NCBI GenBank assembly: GCA_021740845.1
Contig: JAIOYZ010000002.1
Location: 1 to 64,000 of the forward strand
Direction of reading: 5' to 3'
DNA: 64,000 bases
From: Bacteroidia bacterium
Lineage (GTDB): Bacteria > Bacteroidota > Bacteroidia > UKL13-3
Position numbers and translations under genes: made by a program. Of this stretch, positions 23,364 through 33,195 are shown in pieces. The notes beneath the pieces were generated by a model. That model had not been told where the DNA came from and searched no databases. It saw only the letters and a list, made by a program, of their open reading frames with translations. Numbering within the stretch: the first letter of the stretch is position 1; the number at the start of each line of letters is the position of its first letter.

Positions 23364-25028
23364 TTATGGATTCTCAATTAATTCGCGTGCTGCTGCTAAA
23401 ACCTTATCCGACGGATTTTCTCCACTTAGCATTCTAGCAATTTCTTCAACTCGCTCGTTGGGGTTCAAACTCCTAATTCCTGTTTGAGTTTGTTCTGTAT
23501 CATTGGTTTTATAAACGTACAAATGTTGGTCGGCTTTACCTGCAATTTGTGGCAAATGCGTAATGGCAATAACTTGATGACCTCTAGCATGGTTGCGCAT
23601 AACACCTGCAACTTTTTGGGCTGCATCGCCAGAAATACCAGTATCAATCTCATCAAAAACAATGGTTGGCAATTTCACCTTATCTGCAATTAATGATTTA
23701 ATACAAAGCATCAATCGGCTTAATTCACCGCCGCTTGCAACCTTATCAATAGGCTGTGGCGTAAATCCTTTATTGGCAGAAAATAAGAAAACCACTTCAT
23801 CCATTCCTTGTTCACGGGCTTTTTCAAATGGCAATTCTTTAAAACCGATCTCAAAATGCGCATTTGGCATAGCAACCTGTGCAAGCAATTCGTTCACTTT
23901 AAACTCTATCGTTTTTATTGCGGCCTTTCTCTTGTCTCTTAATTTATTTCCGGCGGTTTGAACCAAACTCTGTTGCGTTAAAAGTTTTGATTCATACGAC
24001 GCAATTTGTTCTTCCAATGAACCTAATTCCTGAAACTGATTCTCAAAATTTTCTTTTAGTAGAATCAATTCTCCAACAGTTAAAACGCGATGCTTCTTAA
24101 GTAAATTGTATAAAACTTGAAGGCGATTTTCTATACTTGCTAATGTTGTTGGGTCAGCCAAGGTTTTTTCTGCAATCATGCTCAATTCATTGGCAATATC
24201 CTTAATATCTAAAATATTACTATCCAATCTAATTAGCAGTTCATTTACATTGCTCTGGTGTTTGGCGGCTTGAACCAAAATAGATTTGGCTTCACGAAGC
24301 ATATCCGAAATAGCGTTCTCTGAACCGTCTAATAAATTACTAACTTGAGAGGATGCATTTTGTATGGTTTCTGCATGACTCAATTCATCCAATTGCTTTT
24401 CTAAAATTTCTTGCTCGTCTTCCTTAGGATTGAATTCATTTAATTCGTTCAAAACAAATCGAAGGTAATCCTCATCCTGCCTGCTTTTAGCTTCTCTATT
24501 ATGAAGGTCTTGCAATTCCCTTTTTGTTTGAAGATACTCCTTAAAATGGCTAGTATATTCCTTCTTTTCATTAACTAATTCAGCAACCGCATCCAATACA
24601 TCCAACTGAAATTGTGATTCGTTTAATTCCAGAGTTTGATGCTGCGAAACAATATCAACTAGGTTCAAACCGAGTTCTTTTAAAATGGGCAGGTTTACAG
24701 GTGTATCATTAATAAACGCCCTAGATTTTCCAGTAGCAGTAAGCTCTCTTCTAACTATGCAAATCGGTTCGTAATCCAATTCATGGTTCTTAAAAAAGCT
24801 CTTTAATTGGTATGCTTCTATATCAAAATGTGCTTCCACTACACATTTATCTGTTCCTTCCAAAATCACTTTTGAGTCGGCTCGCTCACCTAAAATCAAG
24901 CCCAAGGCTCCCATTAATATGGATTTACCTGCGCCTGTTTCGCCCGTAATTATGCTTAATCCTTGGTGAAAATTAATTTCACTTTGCCTAATGATGGCGT
25001 AATTCCTGATTTTTAAACTTTTTAACAT
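23364..25028 (-). CDS. recN: DNA repair protein RecN
   Basis: An SMC-like ATPase acting in double-strand break repair. The 554-residue protein has Walker A GETGAGKSILMGAL, a central coiled coil (about 150-370), the ABC signature SGGELSRLML and Walker B TIVFDEIDTGISGDAA, followed by the H-loop ITHLPQIA. Two GGTTTGAACC-type repeats fall in the frame (23955 and 24662). The ATG start is clear. Confidence 0.96.
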   Translation of the reverse strand: MLKSLKIRNYAIIRQSEINFHQGLSIITGETGAGKSILMGALGLILGERADSKVILEGTDKCVVEAHFDIEAYQLKSFFKNHELDYEPICIVRRELTATGKSRAFINDTPVNLPILKELGLNLVDIVSQHQTLELNESQFQLDVLDAVAELVNEKKEYTSHFKEYLQTKRELQDLHNREAKSRQDEDYLRFVLNELNEFNPKEDEQEILEKQLDELSHAETIQNASSQVSNLLDGSENAISDMLREAKSILVQAAKHQSNVNELLIRLDSNILDIKDIANELSMIAEKTLADPTTLASIENRLQVLYNLLKKHRVLTVGELILLKENFENQFQELGSLEEQIASYESKLLTQQSLVQTAGNKLRDKRKAAIKTIEFKVNELLAQVAMPNAHFEIGFKELPFEKAREQGMDEVVFLFSANKGFTPQPIDKVASGGELSRLMLCIKSLIADKVKLPTIVFDEIDTGISGDAAQKVAGVMRNHARGHQVIAITHLPQIAGKADQHLYVYKTNDTEQTQTGIRSLNPNERVEEIARMLSGENPSDKVLAAARELIENP

Positions 25029-25085
25029 GTTTCAGGAGCGAATATAGGATTTGAAATTCTCGCTTTTTCCACAAGAAATTTTTCT

Positions 25086-26657
25086 TTATTCCAAAATTAA
25101 ACGTTGGGTCAAAACAGATTCTTTTTGTTTGATTTCTATAAAGTATAATCCTTTTGGAAGTTGCCCTACCGAAATACCTGTTTCACTGCTTGGTAAGAAG
25201 GTATTAGAGTATACTTGTTCTCCCAAAATACTATAAATTTTAACAGATGCTGGAGTCAAATTTTCCATATTTATCTGCAGAAAACTTTTTGCAGGATTTG
25301 GGAAAATACTTGCAAAAGGCTTTTCCTCGATGCCTTTTAATCCAGTTGCCCAAACCTGAATATAGTCTGTTTTCTTATGGGTATTTGTTGCTCCTGCATT
25401 TGAGGCTCTTAATGAAACAGAATAGTTTCCAGGAACTATAAATTGTAATTGCGGATTTTGGCTAATACTACTAGTTCCATTAACATAGATAAATCCTGTT
25501 GCTGGTGTAAAAGACCAAAGGTAAGATGTAGGATTTCCAGTACTTGATTCAGTAAAAGTAACTGTTTCGCTTAAGGCAGGATGGATATTGCTAGCTTCAA
25601 AATTTGCTACTATACTTTCAGCAATTTTAATATAATTGGTTTTTAAAGTATCGTCCGAGGCCCCTTCATAGGTAACACTTAGCTTAATAGAATAATTGCC
25701 CGTGGCAGAAAAAATAACTTTTGGACTTGCGCTTGTTGCATTAGATCCAGATGCATAAGTAAATGTAGCTGGCGTAATTTGCCAAGCATATGTTTTTGGT
25801 TTGCCAAAAGAGTTGTCACTTAAGGTAATTGTATCTCCAGGCTTACCAGTCAATCTACTAGCGCTAAAGTTGCAATTGTTTACATAAGCCTCTGGTCTGT
25901 AAATATCTTTATATTTTGTGCTTGTAACAATACCAGTTAATGTATTTACTATTACTTCTAAAATCGGGTATTTTTCTCCTTTTGCCAACCATGTATAAAC
26001 AGTGCTATTATTGGGAATAGGTATACCAAAACCATTAAAAACAATACTATCAGTTTCGGTAATCTCAGATTTCACACGAATACAATCAAAGGTTCCGTAA
26101 GGTGTGGTAATAGATCCCCAACCGTCAACCAAAGTATGGCGGTTGCCTACTTGTTTCAAGGTTCCCAATCCTGTTAAACCCGCTTCCCCTAAATAATTAC
26201 CACTGTATTCCATGCCATAAGTCAGTGGGTATTTAAAAACAGTATCACGAAGGGAGTAAACAATTCCCAATGGCAAACTTTGAACTGTTGCTCCTCTGCC
26301 TAAAATTACTTGGGCAGTATTGCTAGTTTTATAAAAAGCATAAATATTTGATGCAATTCCTCCCGCCTGACTCAAAGCTTGGCCTGTTTCTGGAATCCCA
26401 TAAGTAGCGCTTAAGAATTGCAATAAATAAGGTGTTTGAAGTGGAGACGTAAAAGTTTGAACGTCCTGGTTGCTAACAACTATATTAGAAAAATCCCAAG
26501 TGTAATTTTCACCTGTAGAATCCAAATTAATTTTTGTGGTGGTGGTACTATACCTCAAAGCATCATTAACTTTAGGCATGTCAGCATTCAATATGCTAAT
26601 TTGAGCTTGGGCAAATAAATTACTTAGTAAGCAAAAAAGTAAAACTTTTATTTTCAT
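25086..26657 (-). CDS. Secreted PKD-repeat protein with T9SS type A sorting domain
   Basis: The 523-residue protein has a signal peptide (IKVLLFCLLSNLFAQAQ), an N-terminal domain of unknown type (about 20-265), two PKD-like Ig-fold repeats (about 270-440, with TYAWQITPATF and SYLWSFTPATG) and a C-terminal sorting domain beginning SIFPNPAKSFLQINM and ending GLYFIEIKQKES. The sorting domain routes it through the type IX system to the cell surface. No catalytic motif was recognised, so adhesion or structural use is plausible. Confidence 0.84.
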   Translation of the reverse strand: MKIKVLLFCLLSNLFAQAQISILNADMPKVNDALRYSTTTTKINLDSTGENYTWDFSNIVVSNQDVQTFTSPLQTPYLLQFLSATYGIPETGQALSQAGGIASNIYAFYKTSNTAQVILGRGATVQSLPLGIVYSLRDTVFKYPLTYGMEYSGNYLGEAGLTGLGTLKQVGNRHTLVDGWGSITTPYGTFDCIRVKSEITETDSIVFNGFGIPIPNNSTVYTWLAKGEKYPILEVIVNTLTGIVTSTKYKDIYRPEAYVNNCNFSASRLTGKPGDTITLSDNSFGKPKTYAWQITPATFTYASGSNATSASPKVIFSATGNYSIKLSVTYEGASDDTLKTNYIKIAESIVANFEASNIHPALSETVTFTESSTGNPTSYLWSFTPATGFIYVNGTSSISQNPQLQFIVPGNYSVSLRASNAGATNTHKKTDYIQVWATGLKGIEEKPFASIFPNPAKSFLQINMENLTPASVKIYSILGEQVYSNTFLPSSETGISVGQLPKGLYFIEIKQKESVLTQRLILE

Positions 26658-26832
26658 GGGTTTATAGAAAAATGGAAATGTTAACGCAATTTAACTTAAT
26701 TTGGTTCAAATAAAATTACGACAAAATAATTTTCCAACTTATGACAAGAGCCAGTAATGAAGCACTTGTTAACATGAGATTAATTTTTGTGGAAAGCTTG
26801 TGGAAAGAGCATTGGACACAATTTCTTAATTT

Positions 26833-28281
26833 GTGGGAGTAAAAATAGAAAACGTGGAGTTGAAAGGACCTATCATTTGGCAATTTATTAAGCACTACCT
26901 GCACAAGCATAATGAGTTATGTATTGTGGGTTTTGGCCGTTTTGCTGCTCAGGTTCACGAATTCAATATAGACCCCGTTGCCAAGAAAGTAATACCATCC
27001 TTTAGAAAAATATATTTTCAGCCCGGTGAGTTCGATACTTCAATAGAATTTGTTGAGTTTTTGGCCTCTTCCCTAGAAATGCCTTCTATAGAAATTGTGG
27101 ATAAACTTGGCCTATTTGTAAACGGTTTTCAGAACCATGTTTCTACTGCTCAAAAAGTAGAAATTGAAGGTTTTGGCTTGTTTAAATTCAATGTAATGGG
27201 CGAATTGGAGTTTGAATCTGCCTTAAGTTCCAATTTTGATGATATTAGTTTTGGGTTGAAACCAATCCATTTTGCTGCTAATCTTTTAAAAACAAAAAGA
27301 ATTGTTGTAGATAAAGTAGATACCGAAGAGGAGGAAGAGCTAACACAAATGCGCGAATCCGCTCTTAAGGAACTAAAAGTTTTATTAGATTCTGCAAGAA
27401 TTGCTGATAGCGAAAAACAAAAGAAATCTTCAAAGGTATTTCCAATAATTGCAACTGTTCTTACTTTAATACTTGTAATAAATTTAGGTTTCTTCTTGTT
27501 TAAAGGTCCAGTAGATCAGTTAAAGCAGCAAATTTCTAAAATGAGTACTTTGGGTCAGACCGAAGCTATTATTGATAGCCAATTTGCCAAACCAACTCCT
27601 GAAATTATTGCTGAACCAATTGCAAAAGAAATAGATGTTGTTAAGCCTGAACCTAGCAAAGAGGAGATAATTATTGAATCAACTCCAGCGCCAGCGTTAG
27701 AAACTCCCAAAAAGGATTTAACCATTTCTCCAGATATTAAGAAAGAAATAATTCTGTCTGAACCGAAAATAGAAACCCCAATACAAAAAGAGATTGAACC
27801 AACTGATATCTTTAAACGTAGTGGTGGATTTGATTTTGATAGCACTTTTTATACTCAAATTTCTGTTGAATCCATTCCAACTCCTACACCAATTATTGAT
27901 GTAGAAATTCAATCAACTCCATTTGTTAAAGAAACCCCTTTGGTTCAAACCGAAACAGAAAAATACGAACCTATTACAGAAGTTGCTGTAGAAGTTGAAA
28001 CCTACGATATGCCAAATATGGTAAACGTAGATGCTAAATCAAATGGAATTGAAAAGGGATTTTATGTAATAGCTGGAGCATTTAAGGTGCCTGCTAATGC
28101 TAATAAATTTAAAGAAAAATTGGTGAAAAATGGCGATAGTCAAGCTGTGGTCTTTAAACCAAAATCGCATCCTTATTTTTTAGTTGCCTATAAAAAAGGA
28201 GAAACTCTAAACCAGGCTCTAAATCTCCTAGAAAAGAAAGAAGACAAAAACCCTTCTATTTGGGTTTATTGCGCTTACTAG
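26833..28281 (+). CDS. HU-CCDC81/SPOR domain membrane protein
   Basis: A 482-residue protein with an N-terminal pair of HU-CCDC81-like regions (about 10-150, with KVEIEGFGLFKFN), a single membrane helix (about 197-217, IIATVLTLILVINLGFFLF), a long Pro/Glu-rich linker and a C-terminal SPOR domain (about 400-482, KGFYVIAGAFKVPANANKF). SPOR domains bind glycan strands that lack stem peptides at the division site, so the protein probably links a cytoplasmic platform to septal peptidoglycan. The start is GTG at 26833. The TAG stop overlaps the stop of the adenosyltransferase gene in a shared CTAG. Confidence 0.87.
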   Translation: MGVKIENVELKGPIIWQFIKHYLHKHNELCIVGFGRFAAQVHEFNIDPVAKKVIPSFRKIYFQPGEFDTSIEFVEFLASSLEMPSIEIVDKLGLFVNGFQNHVSTAQKVEIEGFGLFKFNVMGELEFESALSSNFDDISFGLKPIHFAANLLKTKRIVVDKVDTEEEEELTQMRESALKELKVLLDSARIADSEKQKKSSKVFPIIATVLTLILVINLGFFLFKGPVDQLKQQISKMSTLGQTEAIIDSQFAKPTPEIIAEPIAKEIDVVKPEPSKEEIIIESTPAPALETPKKDLTISPDIKKEIILSEPKIETPIQKEIEPTDIFKRSGGFDFDSTFYTQISVESIPTPTPIIDVEIQSTPFVKETPLVQTETEKYEPITEVAVEVETYDMPNMVNVDAKSNGIEKGFYVIAGAFKVPANANKFKEKLVKNGDSQAVVFKPKSHPYFLVAYKKGETLNQALNLLEKKEDKNPSIWVYCAY

Positions 28282-28832
28282 ATTCTTGGTCGCCACAAAA
28301 TTTCTACATCTTTATTTTCGTGAACAATCATTCTTGATAACACAAAAAGAAAATCGCTCAATCTGTTAAGGTAACTCAAGACTTTTTCATTCAATGGCCC
28401 GTTCTCCCCAATAATTACTACATATCTTTCTGCTCTTCTGCATATGCAACGAGCTACATGGCAATGTGAGGCTAAAATATTTCCTCCAGGCAAAATAAAA
28501 CTTTTCAAAGGAGGCAAAACCTCGTTCATTAAATCTATTTCTTGTTCTAGGCGCTCAATATCGCTTTCGTGCAAATCTGGAATTTTCATCTTAGATTTTT
28601 CTGGATCGCTAGCAAGGTCTGAACCAATTGTAAATAACCGGTCTTGAATTTCACGAATCAAATCTATTCTAGATGGTAGATGAGTTAAATCGGCAATTAT
28701 CCCAAGATAAGAGTTTAGCTCATCTACCGTTCCGTATGCTTCTATTCTAACATGTGCTTTTGAAACTCTAACTCCTCCAATTAAAGAGGTTTCACCTTTA
28801 TCTCCGGTTTTAGTATATATCTTAAACGACAT
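28278..28832 (-). CDS. ATP:cob(I)alamin adenosyltransferase, PduO type
   Basis: Transfers adenosyl from ATP to cob(I)alamin to make coenzyme B12. The 184-residue protein has the N-terminal ATP loop YTKTGDKGETSLIGG, EAYGTVDELNSYLG, ILPGGNILASHCHVARCICRRAER (cut, residues about 110-135) and VLSYLNRLSDFLFVLSR. All PduO signatures are intact. It converges on the SPOR gene, with a 4-nt overlap of stop codons, and lies 17 bp downstream of the DUF3078 gene. Confidence 0.94.
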   Translation of the reverse strand: MSFKIYTKTGDKGETSLIGGVRVSKAHVRIEAYGTVDELNSYLGIIADLTHLPSRIDLIREIQDRLFTIGSDLASDPEKSKMKIPDLHESDIERLEQEIDLMNEVLPPLKSFILPGGNILASHCHVARCICRRAERYVVIIGENGPLNEKVLSYLNRLSDFLFVLSRMIVHENKDVEILWRPRI

Positions 28833-28849
28833 GTTTTTATATTAGTTTA

Positions 28850-29752
28850 TTAATCTCTTGAAATGGAATATACCAAGCCAATTGAAAGTACTTGCGACCA
28901 TTGAATATCGTGTGATTGGTCGTAATCTTTAATGATATTAACCTGGAAATTTGTACTTAAATATTTTGTGGCCTTTAAAGTTAAATTGGCATTGAATAAT
29001 TGTACAAAAGCATTTGGCTTTCCAGATTTAAAATAATCGTAATTTAAAGTATACCTAGATTTAAAGTTTACGTTTTTGTTTAAATCTTTATCAAAATTAA
29101 AAATATACTGCAATACAAATTGGTTTCTTAATTTATCTCCCGGTTTTTCTAAACCATACAATTGTTGTTGGGAAAGGCTTTCGTTCAAAACAAATGTTTG
29201 GCGCAAAGTTCCAACGCCAAAACGCATCCAGGCATAACTTAATGGCTTGTATTCCAATCCTACAGAACTAGTTAAATAGGCAGGCGACATAAACGAAGAA
29301 ATTAAAGGTAATGAATCCTGAGTTGGGTCAAGCACACTTTTTATTGCCTTGTCAAATCCATCCGTAAATTGTGAAAGGAAGTTTAGGGAGCCAAATGCAT
29401 TCCAATGCTTACTTAAAATAAAACCTGCTTTTGCATCATAAAAAATTCTATCTGCATTCTTCTTTCTTGTTTCACCTTGGTTATCTACATAACCCAACTG
29501 AAGCTGTAAATCACTATTAAAATCCCAATTTTTATTTTTATACTTTACCAAGTAATTGGCATACCAGCCAAAGGCAAAACTATTTAAACTTCCCGCATTC
29601 CAATTATCACTAAATGAGGATTGGTTAATATTCATACCTGCTTGTAAACTGTGTTTAACAGGATGAACTTTAGGGGCCTGAACCGAATCAGTTTGGGCCA
29701 TTAAAACATTGATGAAAAGTAGGGATAATAGGAGTAAGGAAAGTTTTTTCAT
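28850..29752 (-). CDS. DUF3078 outer-membrane protein
   Basis: The 300-residue product has a signal peptide (LSLLLLSLLFINVLMAQ) and matches DUF3078: GMNINQSSFSDNWNAGS, NWDFNSDLQLQLGYVDNQGE and DAKAGFILSKHWNAFGSLNF. The alternating aromatic strands suggest a beta-barrel. The family is common in Bacteroidota and uncharacterised. It lies 15 bp after the cysteine desulfurase gene in the same direction. Confidence 0.86.
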   Translation of the reverse strand: MKKLSLLLLSLLFINVLMAQTDSVQAPKVHPVKHSLQAGMNINQSSFSDNWNAGSLNSFAFGWYANYLVKYKNKNWDFNSDLQLQLGYVDNQGETRKKNADRIFYDAKAGFILSKHWNAFGSLNFLSQFTDGFDKAIKSVLDPTQDSLPLISSFMSPAYLTSSVGLEYKPLSYAWMRFGVGTLRQTFVLNESLSQQQLYGLEKPGDKLRNQFVLQYIFNFDKDLNKNVNFKSRYTLNYDYFKSGKPNAFVQLFNANLTLKATKYLSTNFQVNIIKDYDQSHDIQWSQVLSIGLVYSISRD

Positions 29753-29767
29753 AAAGTATATTTGAGT

Positions 29768-30907
29768 TTAATTATTTGCTTGTGATGGATAAATTTCAAC
29801 CATTTTCTCAACTACATAATCAATCTCTTCTTTGGTATTTTGTTTGCCAAATGAAAACCTAACACTAGGTCTATCTGCTGGCACTTTTAAGGCAGTTAAA
29901 ACGTGAGAACCCACATTAGAACCCGATGAACATGCACTTCCGCCAGAGGCCGAAATACCTGCAATATCTAATTTAAATAAAATCATTTCTGCATAAGGAC
30001 TAGGAGGGAAGTTGGCATTTAAAACTGTGTACAATGAACTACCTTCTGCATCTCCATTAAATTGTATTCCTGGAATATTTGCCCTTAGTTTATCCAACAT
30101 ATAGGTTTTTAATCCCTGAATATGCGCCTTTTCAGATTCAATATTTGCATATGCTAACTCCAATGCTTTCGCTAATCCAATTATTCCATAAACATTTTCT
30201 GTTCCACCTCGCATATTTCTTTCTTGCGCACCACCTGTGATATAAGGTGAAATTTTAGCTTCGTGGTTAATGTAAATAAACCCAACGCCTTTTGGCCCAT
30301 TAAATTTATGTGCACCACAGGCTAAAAAATGAACATGTGTTTTTTTTGTATCCAAAGCATAATGTCCCATGGTTTGCACTGTGTCGCAATGGAAGTAAGC
30401 CTTGAATTGCTGGCATAGTTCACCAACTTTATCAATATCTAATAAATTTCCAAGTTCATTATTGGCGTGCATTAAACTTACTAATGCATGTTCATTGTTA
30501 GCAAGTAATTCTTCTAAATGAGTTAAATCTACATGCCCATTAGTTAGCAAATTTACCAAATGCATTTTCACTTTACCTTCATGAGCTAACTCTTCAATTG
30601 TATGTAAAACTGCATGGTGTTCAATTGGCGAGGTAATTATATTTTTTACCCCTAAATCCAATACAGATTTACGAATGGCCATATTATCTGCTTCGGTTCC
30701 ACCACTAGTAAAAAATATTTCGCCTGGTGTGCAATTCAACAAATGAGCAACTTTCTTTCGCGCCTCTTCAATAAGGGTTCTTACCACTCTACCATGCGAA
30801 TGTGTAGAGGATGGGTTGCCAAATTCTTCACTCATAACCTTTGTCATGGCCTCAATTACTTGTGGATCCATTGGTGTAGTGGCTGCATTGTCTAAATAAA
30901 CTCTCAT
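29768..30907 (-). CDS. Cysteine desulfurase (NifS/IscS family)
   Basis: PLP enzyme that takes sulfur from cysteine for Fe-S clusters, thiolation or cofactors. The 379-residue protein has LDNAATTPMD, the PLP lysine Lys201 in CGAHKFNGPKGVGF, and the persulfide-forming Cys in ASGGSACSSGSNVGS. The rest of the fold matches class I desulfurases. It sits 26 bp downstream of map. One GGTTTGAACC repeat lies in the gap. A link to sulfur supply for molybdopterin is possible but not shown by position. Confidence 0.92.
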   Translation of the reverse strand: MRVYLDNAATTPMDPQVIEAMTKVMSEEFGNPSSTHSHGRVVRTLIEEARKKVAHLLNCTPGEIFFTSGGTEADNMAIRKSVLDLGVKNIITSPIEHHAVLHTIEELAHEGKVKMHLVNLLTNGHVDLTHLEELLANNEHALVSLMHANNELGNLLDIDKVGELCQQFKAYFHCDTVQTMGHYALDTKKTHVHFLACGAHKFNGPKGVGFIYINHEAKISPYITGGAQERNMRGGTENVYGIIGLAKALELAYANIESEKAHIQGLKTYMLDKLRANIPGIQFNGDAEGSSLYTVLNANFPPSPYAEMILFKLDIAGISASGGSACSSGSNVGSHVLTALKVPADRPSVRFSFGKQNTKEEIDYVVEKMVEIYPSQANN

Positions 30908-30917
30908 AAATTGTTTC

Positions 30918-30927
30918 GGTTTGAACC
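30918..30927. repeat. Iterated motif GGTTTGAACC between map and the cysteine desulfurase gene
   Basis: Context TTCGGTTTGAACCTAA, 11 bases upstream of the desulfurase start in a 26-bp intergenic gap. Confidence 0.8.
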
Positions 30928-30933
30928 TAAAAA

Positions 30934-31740
30934 TTAAAATACGGATTCTGGAATTTCAAATTCGTTGGAAATATCGGTTAATACGAAAGGTTTTCCTTTG
31001 GTTATGCAAATGGTATGCTCAAATTGTGCGGATAATTTTCCGTCGATGGTTCTTGCTGTCCAACCATCTTTGCGGTCTATTTTACACCTTGCTTTTCCAG
31101 CATTAATCATAGGCTCAATTGTAAAAATCATACCTGGCGCTAAAATAGGCCCTGTATTCTTATCTGCAATATGGCAAACTTCTGGTTCTTCATGAAATTT
31201 TATTCCAACTCCATGTCCGCAAAACTCATAAACCGTACTGTAGCCATGGGCAGTTGCATGTTTATTAATTTCGTAACCAATATTATTTATAGGTGTTCCA
31301 CTTATACATTGGTTAATTCCAATTGCTAAACATTCCTTGGTAACTTTTACTAATTTTTTTGCGTGCTCGCTAACTTCTCCTACTAAATACATTCTAGAAG
31401 TATCACCAAAAAAACCATTTAAAATAGTGGTAACATCTATGTTAACGATATCACCATCGCGTAATTCGTATTTGCCAGGTATGCCATGACAAACAACATC
31501 ATTTACAGAAATACAAGATTCTTTTGGATACCCATTATACCCTTTTGTGGCTGGAATAGCCTTATTAGCCAACATAAAATCTGCACAGATTTTATTAAGA
31601 AAATCAGTAGTTACTCCTTGCTTAACATAGGGTGCAACAATTTCTAGGGTTTGAGCCGCTAAAATGCTACTTAATCTTATCCCTTCAATCTGTTCAGGGG
31701 TTTTGATAATTATTTTACTTTTAGTGTCGCGAAATGCCAA
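30934..31740 (-). CDS. map: Type I methionine aminopeptidase
   Basis: Removes the initiator methionine. The 268-residue protein has the five metal ligands: the Asp pair in NIDVTTILNGFFGDTS, His in CGHGVGIKFHEEPE, Glu in FTIEPMIN and Glu in FEHTICIT. The frame begins at TTG (31740), with no ATG nearby that would keep the family N-terminus KIIIKTPEQIEGIR. The TTG is therefore taken as the start. It probably heads a unit with the desulfurase, DUF3078 and adenosyltransferase genes. Confidence 0.95.
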   Translation of the reverse strand: MAFRDTKSKIIIKTPEQIEGIRLSSILAAQTLEIVAPYVKQGVTTDFLNKICADFMLANKAIPATKGYNGYPKESCISVNDVVCHGIPGKYELRDGDIVNIDVTTILNGFFGDTSRMYLVGEVSEHAKKLVKVTKECLAIGINQCISGTPINNIGYEINKHATAHGYSTVYEFCGHGVGIKFHEEPEVCHIADKNTGPILAPGMIFTIEPMINAGKARCKIDRKDGWTARTIDGKLSAQFEHTICITKGKPFVLTDISNEFEIPESVF

Positions 31741-31816
31741 TAGTTAAAAATTAGACAGCGAAAGTATGACTTTCAAATAAAATAATAAAACTTGAGGCTA
31801 TTTTAGGCGCAGCTTT

Positions 31817-31826
31817 GGTTCAAACC
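31817..31826. repeat. Iterated motif GGTTCAAACC upstream of map
   Basis: Full context TTTGGTTCAAACCGAA in the 166-bp gap between map and the Hpt gene. Confidence 0.85.
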
Positions 31827-31906
31827 GAACCCATAATATTTGAGAAAATACAATTAATATATTACTGGAAACGCAGGAAATAAAGGTGTGAAACTTGAAA
31901 TCTTAA

Positions 31907-32254
31907 TTACAATGTATCTAATATTCCTCTAATTTCAACAATAGATTCTGCCACCAATGATTTAACCTTATCAATAAGTTGAGGCATTTCATCTAAGTGC
32001 GAACCTTCTTTTCCATAATGCTCCAAATTGCGAATAGTTTGAAACAATTCATTTGCACCTAACATTTGTATAGGAGCCTTCATTTTATGTGCTAAATGCC
32101 CAATTCCTTCGTAATCACGAGAATTCAACATTTCTGTATACAAATCCGCTTCTGTAGCTGTAGTATTAATATATAACTCAAGCATTTCTTTTATGAAGCT
32201 ACTATCTCCACCAGAAATCTCATTTAAATAGCTTAAATCAATAATCTTTGACAT
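31907..32254 (-). CDS. Stand-alone Hpt (histidine phosphotransfer) protein
   Basis: A 115-residue helical protein with the phosphotransfer motif GHLAHKMKAPIQMLGANEL, where His56 is the likely phospho-site. It ends in a helical Asp/Glu/Val-rich tail. Hpt proteins relay phosphate between hybrid kinases and response regulators. ATG at 32254 is chosen; the open frame extends 46 codons upstream through a divergent gene's promoter region and does not look like Hpt. It is divergent from the NlpC/P60 gene. No kinase is adjacent. Confidence 0.9.
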   Translation of the reverse strand: MSKIIDLSYLNEISGGDSSFIKEMLELYINTTATEADLYTEMLNSRDYEGIGHLAHKMKAPIQMLGANELFQTIRNLEHYGKEGSHLDEMPQLIDKVKSLVAESIVEIRGILDTL

Positions 32255-32314
32255 AATGATAATTTGACCACAACTATACGAATATTTTATTTTAATTGCA
32301 TGAAAATTCATGAT

Positions 32315-33091
32315 ATGAAAAAAGGTGTTTGTCTCATAAGCCTTATTCCTATTCGGTCTGAACCAATTAGCAAAAGTGAATTGGTTTCTCAATTATTGTT
32401 TGGCGAAACTTACGAAGTTTTGGAAATGCAAACAGATTGGGTAAAAATTAAAACAGAAAACGAGGAATACGAAGGCTGGATTAGCCAAAATCAATTTCAT
32501 TCTTGGGATGGTAATTTTTTGAATTTTAAAATTGTAAATAAGTTCCCATTTACCAAAGTAATAAACCAAATTAGCAATCTTCCAGTGTATATTTTGCCTG
32601 GTAGTTTACTACACCAAGTTGAAGTAAATTCAGTTGGAGAATCCTTCTTTACTATTAATAACATTCGGTATTCCGGCAATTTTACAGAAGGAGACCTGCT
32701 TCCAATAGCCAAATCTCAAATAGGAATTTTGGCAACAGAGTTTTTAAATTCGCCCTATTTATGGGGAGGCAAAACTATGTGGGGCATAGATTGCTCGGGT
32801 TTTACCCAATTACTTTTTAAATTAATGGGCATACAATTGCCTAGAGATGCCTACCAACAAGCAGAAATAGGAACTGATATTGCATTTGCTAACGAAGCAA
32901 TTTTAGGTGATTTGGCTTTTTTTGAGAACGATAACGGAAAAATAACTCATGTTGGAATGGTTCTCGAACCTGGTGAAATTATTCATGCTAGCGGTAAGGT
33001 AAGAATAGATATTTTAGATAGTTACGGTATATTTAATTCTAAACAAGGTACACATACACATAAACTAAGAAGGATAAAACGGATTATATAA
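32315..33091 (+). CDS. NlpC/P60 (C40) cell-wall peptidase with SH3-like N-terminus
   Basis: A 258-residue protein with one or two SH3-like repeats at the N-terminus (ISLIPIRSEPISKSELVSQ, WVKIKTENEEYEGWIS) and a C-terminal NlpC/P60 domain. Catalytic Cys is in WGIDCSGFTQ, the first His in KITHVGMVL and the third position in EIIHASGKVRID. Such enzymes cut gamma-D-Glu-DAP bonds of peptidoglycan. No obvious signal peptide is present. ATG at 32315 gives the usual family start; 32300 is an alternative. Confidence 0.9.
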   Translation: MKKGVCLISLIPIRSEPISKSELVSQLLFGETYEVLEMQTDWVKIKTENEEYEGWISQNQFHSWDGNFLNFKIVNKFPFTKVINQISNLPVYILPGSLLHQVEVNSVGESFFTINNIRYSGNFTEGDLLPIAKSQIGILATEFLNSPYLWGGKTMWGIDCSGFTQLLFKLMGIQLPRDAYQQAEIGTDIAFANEAILGDLAFFENDNGKITHVGMVLEPGEIIHASGKVRIDILDSYGIFNSKQGTHTHKLRRIKRII

Positions 33092-33195
33092 AGTAATTCT
33101 GTTTGAACCAACTAAAAAAAATGAAACAAAATACCATTAGTGCTGTTTATTTTCTCGAATATTGTTTTTGAAATCACTTTATAAAATAACCAAAT